35,286 nt of DNA from Bacteroidota bacterium (GTDB taxonomy: Bacteria > Bacteroidota > Bacteroidia > AKYH767-A > 2013-40CM-41-45). Shown piece after piece: positions 17,366 through 26,031 of this stretch. Position 1 is the stretch's first letter; each line of letters starts with the position of its first letter. The stretch covers positions 1-35,286 of the forward strand of contig SHNE01000019.1 in assembly GCA_004295015.1 (NCBI GenBank), given 5' to 3'. The notes beneath the pieces were generated by a model. It worked only from the letters and a program-made list of their open reading frames with translations, had not been told where the DNA came from and searched no databases. A program made the translations under genes and the position numbers.

Positions 17366-18796
17366 TTGACACACAATACAAGCCTTATACAGAAAAACGA
17401 CAAGGTACCTTACTCGTCCATACAATTGCTTGTCATGACCTTTTTCTGCCTGATCACCTCTTCGATTACGGCACAAGATGTAAAGAAAGATGGCGGCTTA
17501 AAAAATAAACTGCCAATTATAAGTGTTGCACCCGGCGTGTTTCACTTTCTCGGCGATGTAGGCTATTCTAAACCCAACCAACCATTTCTTAGCAAACCGG
17601 GCTTTCAGATTGAGTTACAATTGCAAACCAAATCACGTCTTTCCTTTGCAGCATTTTTATTATCCGGACAAGTTTTTGGTGAGGAAAGAGACAGGAATAA
17701 AGCATTAAATTTTAAGGCCTCAATAGTTACTGAAGGAATCATGCTACGCTACGATTTCATCAACAGAAAAAGATCAGATCAGGTGTTGGTGCCTTATTTG
17801 ACTGCAGGAATCGAATATGTTATTTTTCACACATTTGCCGATCTTAAAGATTCAAATGGAAATCCATACCAGTACTGGAGTGATGGAACGGTGAGAGATA
17901 TAGCACAGTCTGACACCGCTGCCTACCGTGCAATTAAAATTCATCGCGACTACGACTATGAAACTGACATGCGTGATGCCAATCTTGACGGCTTTGGAAA
18001 ATACAATCAAAGTGCATTATCATTTCCAATTGGCGCCGGTGTTCGTTTCGTGATTTCACCACGTGTCTCCATGCATTTGAGCACCGTTTGGCATTTAGTC
18101 GGCTCGGACCTTGTTGATGGTGTTTCTAAAGCAGGCAGTGGCGACAGAAAAGGAAATTCCAAAAATGATAAAATCATTTTCAGTTCAGTAGCACTTCGGT
18201 ATGACCTAAGTGCCATGTCTACCAATAAATCCAAAAATGTTTACAGACCGGGAAAGGCCGACTTGCGCGATGTTGACTTCAAAGCACTTGCCAATGAAGA
18301 TGCTGATATGGATGGCATTCCTGACATAAAAGACGATTCTTCGGCGACTCCGGCAAGTAAAGAAGTCGATGCATTCGGAAAACCTCTCGATAAAGATGAT
18401 GATGGAATTCCTGACTACCGTGACCTTGAGCTCAACTCAGCACCCAATGCAGTCGTCACTATTGATGGTGTAACTATCACAGAAGAAATGATAGAGGAGA
18501 AATTCCGGCAGGATTCATTGGCAGCCATGCCGGCTTTGGTTGAATACATACAAAGCTATGACAGGCTAATACAACGAAAGCCCGGCCTGGAACAAGAACA
18601 GCTTGACAAATTGAATGAGCAAAAACCATTGAGAAAACAAATTCCACTACTCTATCGTGCCTTAGATGTCGATGGTAATGAATATATATCTCCTAAAGAA
18701 ATTTCAAATGCGATTGATGATTATATGGCAGGAAAATCTTCCTTTACAATTCCTGAATTCTATAACTTAATTGACTTTTTCTTTATGCAAAACTAA
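17366..18796 (+). CDS. Outer-membrane beta-barrel protein with calcium-binding repeats and EF-hand
   Basis: 476 residues from a TTG start; no ATG precedes the signal sequence. The alternative ATG at 17435 would leave a signal of only about 13 residues without positive charge, so TTG is preferred (moderately sure). The signal peptide ends ITAQ|D. Residues about 45-290 show alternating aromatic barrel strands (GVFHFLGDVGYS, IMLRYDFINRK, GAGVRFVISPRVSMHLSTVWHL). Then come thrombospondin type-3-like Asp repeats (DADMDGIPDIKDD and DKDDDGIPDYRDL, about 308-352) and a canonical EF-hand loop near 434-445 (D-D-N-Y-S-E at the coordinating positions). This suggests a calcium-binding OmpA-like porin whose C-terminal part may be periplasmic. 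It follows the SPOR protein closely, and the pair may tether outer membrane to wall (inference). Confidence 0.78.
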   Translation: MTHNTSLIQKNDKVPYSSIQLLVMTFFCLITSSITAQDVKKDGGLKNKLPIISVAPGVFHFLGDVGYSKPNQPFLSKPGFQIELQLQTKSRLSFAAFLLSGQVFGEERDRNKALNFKASIVTEGIMLRYDFINRKRSDQVLVPYLTAGIEYVIFHTFADLKDSNGNPYQYWSDGTVRDIAQSDTAAYRAIKIHRDYDYETDMRDANLDGFGKYNQSALSFPIGAGVRFVISPRVSMHLSTVWHLVGSDLVDGVSKAGSGDRKGNSKNDKIIFSSVALRYDLSAMSTNKSKNVYRPGKADLRDVDFKALANEDADMDGIPDIKDDSSATPASKEVDAFGKPLDKDDDGIPDYRDLELNSAPNAVVTIDGVTITEEMIEEKFRQDSLAAMPALVEYIQSYDRLIQRKPGLEQEQLDKLNEQKPLRKQIPLLYRALDVDGNEYISPKEISNAIDDYMAGKSSFTIPEFYNLIDFFFMQN

Positions 18797-18918
18797 GTTT
18801 AGTCTCAAATTTCATCGTACCCGGCACCATGACTATGAACATTACCGACATTCGTCAAAAACTGTAAGATTCTTATCCATTTTTATTAACTATTCCCTGA
18901 TTCAATCTGTAAACAAAT

Positions 18919-18962
18919 AATGCAGAGAAGTATGAGCCTAAGAAAACAAGGCTTTCTGCATT
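18919..18962 (+). promoter_or_regulatory. Long hairpin just before the hybrid kinase start
   Basis: AATGCAGA (18919-18926) pairs with TCTGCATT (18955-18962), and an inner GCCT/AGGC pair adds to the stem. The structure ends 12 bases before the ATG at 18975, so it may influence translation or mRNA stability. There is no T run after it, so it is unlikely to be a terminator. The rest of this 178-base gap shows nothing I can name. Confidence 0.4.
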
Positions 18963-18974
18963 AAAATTACGGCG

Positions 18975-21437
18975 ATGATTGAACAGGTTTTACAAATATT
19001 GGTAGTGGAAGATGATGATCTGGACAGGATGATCATGAAACGCGCACTAAATGCGTCCGGAATTCAGCATGAACTTCATATTGCTGTAGATCATGAATCT
19101 GGTTTAGCTGCGGCAATCAAAATGGAATATGACTGCATCTTCCTCGATTACAATTTACCCGGCGGGACAGGACTTGAACTACTGAAAGCTATCCGTGCTG
19201 CAGAAAACACTTCTCCAATTATCATTGTGACCAGTCAGGGAGACGAAAAGCTCGCAGTTCAGGCCATGCGTAACGGAGCTAACGACTATATTCCAAAAGT
19301 TCTTCTTTCACCTGAAGGAATCGCACAAAGTGTGCGATATATGGTAAATCTTAAGAAAACAAGAAAGGAAAGAGAAATACTTCAAGCACAACTTCTCGAT
19401 ACGCAAAGACGCCTTCAAACTGTCGTAGCCAATTCACCAATTATCCTCTTTTCACTTGACGAAAAGGCGGTCTTCACGCTCTTCGAAGGAAAAGGGCTGA
19501 CTGATTTAGGAATAAACAAAAATGAATTCATTGGCCTCACGCTTGATGCTGCTCCTATGCTTCCTTTAAGTCTGGATGATTTTCACCGTGCCATGAAAGG
19601 GGAAGAAGTTACAATAGTGGTAGAAATAGCAGGAAAGTTTTTTGAAATTTTCTACACAGCAACATTGAATGAACATAACAAAGCCATCGGAGTGATTGGT
19701 GTGGCTTCCGATATCACTGATCATAAACGAGCGGAAGAAGAGTTAAAAAGTGCGAAACAATTAGCGGAAGAAACAGCGAAGATAAAGGAGCAATTCCTTG
19801 CGAACATGAGCCATGAAATCCGGACACCGATGAATGGCATTATTGGTCTCACGCGTATTCTTTTAGAAAGTGAACTAAGCGAAGAGCAAAACCGCTATCT
19901 GAGTTCAATAAAAACCTGCTCAGACAACCTGCTCGTTATCATCAATGACATCCTTGACTTCTCCAAAATTGAAGCAGGAAAAATGACCTTTGAAAATGTA
20001 GCTTTCAATGTACCTGAAATAGTAGGGCATGCAATTGAATTATTCAAAGCCAAGGCAGATGAACGATCAATCGTATTAAATTCGAGTATCGATAAAAATA
20101 TTCCGAAACATATCTGCGGTGACCCTACAAGATTAAGTCAGATTTTGAATAATCTGATAAGCAATGCAATAAAATTTACTGAAAAAGGCGACGTATCAAT
20201 CAATATAAAGCTGAGAAGCCAACGCGATGATGATGTTACGCTCGATTTTGAAGTAAAGGACAGCGGAATAGGTATTCCGGAGTCAAGTCTTGCCACGATT
20301 TTTGAAAGTTTCACACAGGCAAGCAGTGATACCACCCGAAAATTCGGCGGTACCGGATTAGGATTAACGATTGTGAAAAACATGATCGAGCTACAAGGTG
20401 GAACTATAGGAGTCAGAAGCCAGGTAGGAACAGGAACGACTTTCTATTTTCATTTGAGCTTTAAAATTGCAGACGAAAATGATTTACAGGAAGAAAGCGA
20501 AGTTGATCAGTACATATCCACATCCCATCTAAGAATACTGGCAGCGGAAGACAATCCAATCAATCAAATGGTTATTAAAAAACTGTTTGCCGACTGGAAT
20601 ACAGAGCTGGTTTGCGCGGACAATGGGCGCATCGCGCTGGAGATGCTTCAGTCTGAAAAATTTGATCTTGTTCTGATGGATATTCAAATGCCAGAGATGG
20701 ACGGACATACTGCCTGCCGAAAAATAAGATCTGAGCTCCCTGAAAACCTTAGAAACATTCCGGTAATAGCAATGACCGCTCATGCGACCTCACAAGAAAA
20801 GCAGAAGTGTTATGACGCAGGCATGAGTGATTATATCAGCAAACCTTTTAATCCCACCGAACTAAAAAAGAAAATAATTAAGCTGAGTCAAAAATCCACA
20901 ACAGGTATATCCATTCCCTTGCCCGCCTCCATGGCTGAACCAGGTATTGAATCAGGATTAATGAGCCGGCAACATCCACCGGTTTCTCAAACAATAACTG
21001 TTGTGCAGCCACTGGACAGAACAGACCCACACACTCCGCATCTAATCATCGAGAACCCTTCACAGAAGTTCATTCCGGAGCCTGTTAATGAACATAAAAT
21101 TAATCTGAATTACCTCAAACAAATTGCAGATGGGAACGATTCATTTATTATAGAAATGATCGAAATGTTCCTGAATAAAACACCTGAAGCATTGGCAGAG
21201 ATGAAAGAAAGCCGTGCTCAAAAAAACTGGGACAGTCTGAGGCAAGTAGCACACAGGATAAAACCATCTTTTGCCTATATCGGGCTTCCGGAAACGCAAA
21301 AGGTACTCGCTGAAATTGAAAAATTAAGTGAGGAAGCGAACAACCCCGAAAAGGTTGATGAACTTATGCTTGAGGTAGGAATTGTCTGTGAGAGTGCATT
21401 TTCCCAGCTCGAGAAAGAACTTTTAAGCATGAAATAA
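18975..21437 (+). CDS. Hybrid sensor histidine kinase (REC-PAS-HK-REC-Hpt)
   Basis: 820 residues, complete. Order: N-terminal receiver (about 6-125, Asp58, Lys108), a PAS-like domain (about 146-256), a coiled linker, the kinase core with His280 in SHEIRTP, N-box near 392-400, G1 DSGIGIP near 429, G2 GTGLGL near 459-464, a second receiver (about 519-635, Asp569, Lys623), a Pro/Thr/Ser-rich linker (about 640-705), and a C-terminal Hpt domain with His760 in AHRIKPSF. There are no membrane segments, so it is a cytoplasmic sensor that itself receives phosphate at its N-terminal receiver. The core and C-terminal layout closely match the truncated kinase at the left edge. It is followed by a strong terminator and then a receiver-only protein that could accept the phosphate from its Hpt domain (inference). 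Confidence 0.95.
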   Translation: MIEQVLQILVVEDDDLDRMIMKRALNASGIQHELHIAVDHESGLAAAIKMEYDCIFLDYNLPGGTGLELLKAIRAAENTSPIIIVTSQGDEKLAVQAMRNGANDYIPKVLLSPEGIAQSVRYMVNLKKTRKEREILQAQLLDTQRRLQTVVANSPIILFSLDEKAVFTLFEGKGLTDLGINKNEFIGLTLDAAPMLPLSLDDFHRAMKGEEVTIVVEIAGKFFEIFYTATLNEHNKAIGVIGVASDITDHKRAEEELKSAKQLAEETAKIKEQFLANMSHEIRTPMNGIIGLTRILLESELSEEQNRYLSSIKTCSDNLLVIINDILDFSKIEAGKMTFENVAFNVPEIVGHAIELFKAKADERSIVLNSSIDKNIPKHICGDPTRLSQILNNLISNAIKFTEKGDVSINIKLRSQRDDDVTLDFEVKDSGIGIPESSLATIFESFTQASSDTTRKFGGTGLGLTIVKNMIELQGGTIGVRSQVGTGTTFYFHLSFKIADENDLQEESEVDQYISTSHLRILAAEDNPINQMVIKKLFADWNTELVCADNGRIALEMLQSEKFDLVLMDIQMPEMDGHTACRKIRSELPENLRNIPVIAMTAHATSQEKQKCYDAGMSDYISKPFNPTELKKKIIKLSQKSTTGISIPLPASMAEPGIESGLMSRQHPPVSQTITVVQPLDRTDPHTPHLIIENPSQKFIPEPVNEHKINLNYLKQIADGNDSFIIEMIEMFLNKTPEALAEMKESRAQKNWDSLRQVAHRIKPSFAYIGLPETQKVLAEIEKLSEEANNPEKVDELMLEVGIVCESAFSQLEKELLSMK

Positions 21438-21496
21438 TTTGACAAAACTATCTTGTAAACACCCTACGTCTCCGGCTTTTTAGAGGAGACAGAATC

Positions 21497-21526
21497 AATC
21501 CGGACATTATCAGTCCGGATTTTTTT
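21497..21526 (+). terminator. Rho-independent terminator after the hybrid kinase
   Basis: Perfect 9-bp stem AATCCGGAC/GTCCGGATT with a 7-base loop, followed by a T run to 21526. A weaker GTCTCC/GGAGAC stem (21468-21490) lies just before it. It separates the kinase transcript from the receiver gene. Confidence 0.9.
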
Positions 21527-21626
21527 ATTCACAATCAGGGATTGAATAAATCAATATTTAAATTTTTCCTGAATCCTGCTTTGAAGTTTAAATCGTATCT
21601 TGGCCATAGATTCATTTGCTTCAGTT

Positions 21627-21992
21627 ATGAAAGTATTAATTTGCGAGGACGATGAGATGGTCCTTAAAATGGTGGAATTCAAGTTGCAAAAAGAGGGCTA
21701 CGAGGTACATCTTGCGAGCGACGGGAAGGAAGCACTTGAGAAAGTGAGATCTGTTAAGCCGGACATCATCATTACGGATATCATGATGCCCTACCTCACA
21801 GGGCTGGAAATCGTGCACCAGGTCAGGAAAGAAATGGGACTCGAGACACCAATTATCATTGTCTCCTCCATAGGCCTTGAAAAAACCGTTTTGGAAGCAT
21901 TCCAGCTGGGGGCGGACGATTTTATCACCAAACCTTTTAGCCCTAATGAACTCTCCGTCCGGGTAAAAAAAATCCTCATGAAATCAGCCTGA
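21627..21992 (+). CDS. Receiver-only response regulator
   Basis: 121 residues from the ATG at 21627 (MKVLICEDDEMVLKM); the frame opens at a TTG at 21600, but the protein fold starts at this ATG. One CheY-like domain: acidic pocket EDD near residues 7-9, phospho-acceptor Asp in IITDIMMP near 52, the conserved Ser in IIVSS near 83, and Lys in ITKPF near 104. There is no output domain. Such proteins act as phosphate shuttles or bind a partner protein. An imperfect promoter (TATCTTGG, 21596-21603) lies 23 bases before the ATG. It sits just upstream of the four-gene polysaccharide-like operon and just downstream of a kinase with an Hpt domain, so it may connect the two (inference). Confidence 0.93.
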   Translation: MKVLICEDDEMVLKMVEFKLQKEGYEVHLASDGKEALEKVRSVKPDIIITDIMMPYLTGLEIVHQVRKEMGLETPIIIVSSIGLEKTVLEAFQLGADDFITKPFSPNELSVRVKKILMKSA

Positions 21993-22082
21993 TTTTCAAA
22001 CCATTCAGCCTATTAAACGTATACTTTTCCTGTACATTTCCAAATCGCCTTCCGGAAGCCTTCCCACCCTTTAAGGGATTGT

Positions 22083-22090
22083 TATCTTTG
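22083..22090 (+). promoter_or_regulatory. -7 promoter element TATCTTTG before the polysaccharide-like operon
   Basis: Exact TAnnTTTG match; the preferred ATG (22102) begins 11 bases after it, so the leader is very short. Two small palindromes lie directly upstream: CTTCCGGAAG (22049-22058) and CCCTT-T-AAGGG (22067-22077), covering the place where a -33 box would be. No clear TTTG box is present, which would fit a promoter needing an activator (inference). Confidence 0.6.
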
Positions 22091-22101
22091 ACGTGATTTT
22101 T

Positions 22102-23427
22102 ATGATTAAAACAGTGCTGGTTCATCACCTCTCCATACTTACGAAAACACCATTCAGGCTTTTATTTCTGTTGTGGATGTTAGCATCTTCAATCCACTCT
22201 CAAGCCCAAACGTCTTCGAAATCGGATACCGTCATTATTGTTACTGACACAACCGATTTTGACAGATTATTTAAAAGAGCGAGAGATATCGGAAATCAAA
22301 AGAACTATAATTTTGCACGTAAAATATGCTACAAAATTCTTGAGAAAAAGCCGTCGTATTATGATGTCCGTACATATATCGGAAGAACTTATTCCTGGGA
22401 ATACGCCTACGATGCAGCCCGCACCGAATTCAGTCGTGTTTTGATTGAAAAAGAAAATGATTTCGAAGCCTTAGCGGCACTCATTGATGTTGAGTACTGG
22501 ACCAATAATCTCGACGTCGCTTCCAATTATTTGAAATTGGCGATGGGCTACTATCCAACTTCAGAACCTTTAATGCTTAAAAAGGCAAAAATTCTTTTAC
22601 GTCAAGGCGATAAGGAGGCAGCAGCTTTATCACTCCGACGGGTTCTTGATTTGAATCCCGGTAATAAGGAAGCCATAGATATGTTGAATTCGATGAGTGA
22701 TTCCAGGCTGAGTAATCGATTCTCCATTTCATATGCCAACGACTATTTTGATACAAGAGATCCACATAAACTTGCAGCGATAGAAATAGGCAGAAGCTTT
22801 AGTTTCGGGTCGCTTATCTACCGTGCCAGTTATGCAGAAAAATTTGACAAGAAGGGAGTACAGGCGGAAGCCGACGGGTACTTACGCATTATCAAATCAA
22901 ATTATTTTTATGTAAACCTGGGATATAGTGACTCAAGAATATTCCCTGATTTCCGGGCAGCGATTGAAAGTTTTCAAAAGCTTCCTGCAAGTTTCGAATT
23001 ATCGGTCGGCTATCGTTATCTTCGTTTCTCACCACCGGGAACATCAATTTATACCGCAAGTCTTGGCAAGTACTACAGAAATTACTGGTTTGCATTCAGA
23101 ACCTACCTTACACCTAAAGTTTCAATCGGGACAGAAAATTTTCTTCAAAAAACATCTCAAACTTATATTCTCAATATCAGAAATTATTTTTCAGATGCTG
23201 ATAATTATCTTGGCATTAGAATCGGGAAAGGCCAGTCACCTGACGAAAGAAAACTTTCAGATGCAGATACACCCAGACTCAATTCCGTTCAGGCCGGACT
23301 GGAGTATCAAAGAAGAACTTTTGGGCGATGGGTTGCAAAAGGAGAAGTTACTGTTGGACAGGAAGAATTAAATTCAGGTTATTTGAACCGGATAAGCATA
23401 GGGGTTCAAATGAAAACCGTATTTTAA
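22102..23427 (+). CDS. TPR-containing YaiO-family outer-membrane beta-barrel protein
   Basis: About 441 residues from the ATG at 22102; a GTG at 22093 is also in frame but falls within 3 bases of the promoter element. The signal peptide ends near SQAQ|T. Residues about 45-185 are TPR-like helix pairs (ARDIGNQKNYNFARKICYKILEKKP, AARTEFSRVLIEKENDFEALAALI, ALSLRRVLDLNPGNKEA). From about 195 to the end are alternating barrel strands (YRASYAEKF, FYVNLGYSD, SVGYRYLRF, GVQMKTVF) with the terminal Phe usual for outer-membrane proteins. This TPR-plus-barrel plan is that of polysaccharide export porins such as PgaA and BcsC, and of YaiO proteins. It is first in a tight operon; cotH starts 9 bases later. 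Proposed role: outer-membrane exit for a polymer made by the GT2 enzyme (inference). Confidence 0.85.
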   Translation: MIKTVLVHHLSILTKTPFRLLFLLWMLASSIHSQAQTSSKSDTVIIVTDTTDFDRLFKRARDIGNQKNYNFARKICYKILEKKPSYYDVRTYIGRTYSWEYAYDAARTEFSRVLIEKENDFEALAALIDVEYWTNNLDVASNYLKLAMGYYPTSEPLMLKKAKILLRQGDKEAAALSLRRVLDLNPGNKEAIDMLNSMSDSRLSNRFSISYANDYFDTRDPHKLAAIEIGRSFSFGSLIYRASYAEKFDKKGVQAEADGYLRIIKSNYFYVNLGYSDSRIFPDFRAAIESFQKLPASFELSVGYRYLRFSPPGTSIYTASLGKYYRNYWFAFRTYLTPKVSIGTENFLQKTSQTYILNIRNYFSDADNYLGIRIGKGQSPDERKLSDADTPRLNSVQAGLEYQRRTFGRWVAKGEVTVGQEELNSGYLNRISIGVQMKTVF

Positions 23428-23436
23428 CAAAACAGG

Positions 23437-24795
23437 ATGATACAAACGTCAAAATATTTTAGAATAGCACTCTTGTTTTCGCTTGCTTTGACTTGCCTTA
23501 CGCTTCATGCACAAGAGGCGGTTAAGCCGGTTAAAACCAAAACTTCAACTAAGGATTATGGCAAGTCTTTCTTTGAGAAAGATTCTATCCACACCATTAA
23601 AATCTATTTCACACAGTGTAACTATTGGGACTCTCTCACTTATTATAAAAATATTCAAGACTCACTCGATCTGGCCACTTACATGCAAGCTACGGTCGTT
23701 ATTAACGGCAAAAGTTTTTACTCTTGTGGAGTACGATTCAAAGGAGAGTCGTCCTATGAATTTTATCCCGGCAAGAAAAAACCCTTTCGGATTAAGTTTG
23801 ACAAGTTTATCAAGAAGCAGGATTTCTTTGGGCTTGAAGATTTAAATCTGACAAATAATTTTAAGGATCCAACGATGATCCGGGAAAAGATCTATCTGGA
23901 TATGATGAACAGACATGGTCTTCCTGCACCGCGTGCAACCTTTGCAAAGGTTTACCTGAATGACAAGTATTGGGGGCTGTATCAGGTGAATGAAAACATA
24001 GATAATGTTTTTCTTGAAACCAGATTCAATGAAAAAAAAGGAAATTTATTTCAGGGAGATCCTGTAGCTAACTTTGTATATCTGGGTAATGATCAATCCA
24101 AATACTACATGCGTTATGGCTTAAAAAACAATGAAACCAAAAACGACTGGAGTGATTTGGTACGCTTTATCAAAATCATTAATGATACAATTTTAAGTGA
24201 TGAAGAATATGCTCAAAGGATCAATAAGGTCTTAAACCTGGATGCATGCTTGAAGGCATGGGCTATCAATAATCTTATAGGAAATATTGACGCCTACAAT
24301 ATGTTTTACCCACACAACTTTTTTATCTATCACGACAGCACTTCCGGAAAATGGCAGTGGATTTCCCTGGATGGCAACTATTCCTTCGCTGCATGGAATC
24401 CAATAATGAATTATCCGCAACTCACCCGAATGAGTGTGATGATCCCCGACTCTACGCCATACAGTGATGCCCGACCACTCCTTGAAAGAACAATTGGATC
24501 AAATCTGATAATTCAAAGGCATTACCTGAAAATCCTAAAAGAGATTTTTTATACAGACTTTGAACCGGAGCGCATGAATCACATTATCGACAGTCTCTCT
24601 TTACGAATACGAGTGGCTGTGTATGCTGATAGTAATAAAATGTACTCCAATACAGACTTTGACACGAATATCAATAGTACCATAGGAGATCCACTGGATC
24701 CGGGAAATTTTATACCCGGTCTGAAAGCCTTCCTTGCGGATCGCCGCAGGCACATTGAAGCACAGTTGGAAGCATTGGAGAGGATGCTGAATTAG
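23437..24795 (+). CDS. Secreted CotH-kinase-family protein
   Basis: 452 residues with a signal peptide (MIQTSKYFRIALLFSLALTCLTLHAQ). CotH-type segments are in order: VRFKGESS near 99-106, KKPFRIKFDK near 114-123, the IREKIYLDMMNRHGLPAP motif near 148-165, WGLYQVNENID near 179-189 (Glu187), GNIDAYN near 282-288 (Asp285), and WQWISLDGNYSF near 306-317 (Asp312). CotH proteins are atypical protein kinases, first known from spore coats, and are also common in secreted Bacteroidota proteins. The usual WD.D metal site reads IS.D here, so one acidic residue of the common pattern is missing and activity is uncertain. It lies 9 bases after the barrel gene and 80 bases before the HEAT gene. Predicted to be periplasmic or exported. 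Confidence 0.85.
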   Translation: MIQTSKYFRIALLFSLALTCLTLHAQEAVKPVKTKTSTKDYGKSFFEKDSIHTIKIYFTQCNYWDSLTYYKNIQDSLDLATYMQATVVINGKSFYSCGVRFKGESSYEFYPGKKKPFRIKFDKFIKKQDFFGLEDLNLTNNFKDPTMIREKIYLDMMNRHGLPAPRATFAKVYLNDKYWGLYQVNENIDNVFLETRFNEKKGNLFQGDPVANFVYLGNDQSKYYMRYGLKNNETKNDWSDLVRFIKIINDTILSDEEYAQRINKVLNLDACLKAWAINNLIGNIDAYNMFYPHNFFIYHDSTSGKWQWISLDGNYSFAAWNPIMNYPQLTRMSVMIPDSTPYSDARPLLERTIGSNLIIQRHYLKILKEIFYTDFEPERMNHIIDSLSLRIRVAVYADSNKMYSNTDFDTNINSTIGDPLDPGNFIPGLKAFLADRRRHIEAQLEALERMLN

Positions 24796-24875
24796 GACAA
24801 CAATCATCAGAATAACAAACCCTGTAAAGGGAAAATACGGTAGTTTATTCCGCATCAGAATTATTAAAAATTCAC

Positions 24876-26024
24876 GTGAACAGGATTTTACAAATAGATT
24901 GGTATAGTATTCAATACACCGTTGATGAATTCAGCAGGACACTCTACAGCTTTCCTGTTCACATTCGTTTCCTGATCGGTGTCACAGTCTTGTTCCTTAT
25001 TTTCATTTTCATCCTGCTGAATGTGATTCTGGGAAGCAGGATTTACAAAACCAAGCTCCTGGGCAAACGCAAGAAGCTGAGAGAGCGATACAAGCCTCTC
25101 CTCACCCAACTGCTTTTCGAAGACGACAGTTTGTTGCTTGATCCTGCCTTAGAGAATAAATTTGATGCAGAGGATCTGAGTAAGAAATATCATCGTTCAA
25201 TTATCAGCGACGAAATTATTCATCTTCATGAAAATTTTACAGGAGAAACTGCATCGCGGCTGGAGTTGTTATTTGTTAAATTGGGTCTTCATCATGACTC
25301 ACTTGAGAAGACTAAAAATAAGCGTTGGTATATTGCAGCCAAAGGCATGCGGGAACTGGCTTTGATGAATGTAAAAGAGTCGGTAGTTCACCTTGCTGAA
25401 TTCCTGAATCATAAAAACGACATTCTCCGAATGGAAGCCAGAATTTCCATCATGAAGTTGAGTGCGGATGAACCATTGTCCTTTCTTTCCAGAATCAAAG
25501 AACCCCTTTCTTCATGGGATCAGGCGAATATATATGGCATGCTCAATAAAATGCCGGAACAGATGATACCTGATTTCAGTACGTGGTTGAACTCCCCGAA
25601 TAAATCTGTTGTTCAGTTTTGTATTCTTATGATAGGAGCATTTCGTCAACAAGATTCGAAAGGAGTGCTCATTCACATGCTTGATCATGAAGACGAGAAA
25701 GTGAGAATGGCAGTAATAAAAGCTTTGCGCGAATTAAATGCTTATGCCTCTGAGGAAAAGCTTATTAATATGTATCCTCTGGAGACAGAAGATATCCAGT
25801 ATGAAATTGTAAAAACCCTGGAAGCAGTTGGCAAAGAACATTCGGCAGGTTTAATGGAAAAAATCCTCAAACAGCCCGTTAAAAATTATTCCATATCCAT
25901 ACAGGCAGTAAAAACCTTCCTGGCTACTGCGGAAAGCGGCAAACAAAGACTTGATCACCTGCTTGAAAGCAGTAATCCACAACTCCAATTAATCGTACAG
26001 CACGCACAGGATAAGCGTCTATAG
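24876..26024 (+). CDS. Membrane-anchored HEAT-repeat protein
   Basis: 382 residues from a GTG start; no ATG or other usual start lies between the upstream in-frame TAA and this codon. One membrane helix lies at about 31-55 (IRFLIGVTVLFLIFIFILLNV), preceded by a short segment and followed by a basic stretch (KTKLLGKRKKLRERYK), so the large C-terminal part is predicted to be cytoplasmic. From about 150 on there are repeated helix pairs with the HEAT look (LAEFLNHKNDILRMEARISIMKL, LIHMLDHEDEKVRMAVIKALREL, IQYEIVKTLEAVG), a scaffold for protein binding. It is 7 bases before the GT2 gene, so the two are translated together and the protein likely binds or regulates the synthase (inference). Confidence 0.85.
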   Translation: MNRILQIDWYSIQYTVDEFSRTLYSFPVHIRFLIGVTVLFLIFIFILLNVILGSRIYKTKLLGKRKKLRERYKPLLTQLLFEDDSLLLDPALENKFDAEDLSKKYHRSIISDEIIHLHENFTGETASRLELLFVKLGLHHDSLEKTKNKRWYIAAKGMRELALMNVKESVVHLAEFLNHKNDILRMEARISIMKLSADEPLSFLSRIKEPLSSWDQANIYGMLNKMPEQMIPDFSTWLNSPNKSVVQFCILMIGAFRQQDSKGVLIHMLDHEDEKVRMAVIKALRELNAYASEEKLINMYPLETEDIQYEIVKTLEAVGKEHSAGLMEKILKQPVKNYSISIQAVKTFLATAESGKQRLDHLLESSNPQLQLIVQHAQDKRL

Positions 26025-26031
26025 AATCTCT

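Noticed and set aside
17302..17508. Short basic frame bridging the SPOR and barrel genes
   Set aside because: Overlaps the end of one gene and the signal peptide of the next in another frame; composition is not protein-like.
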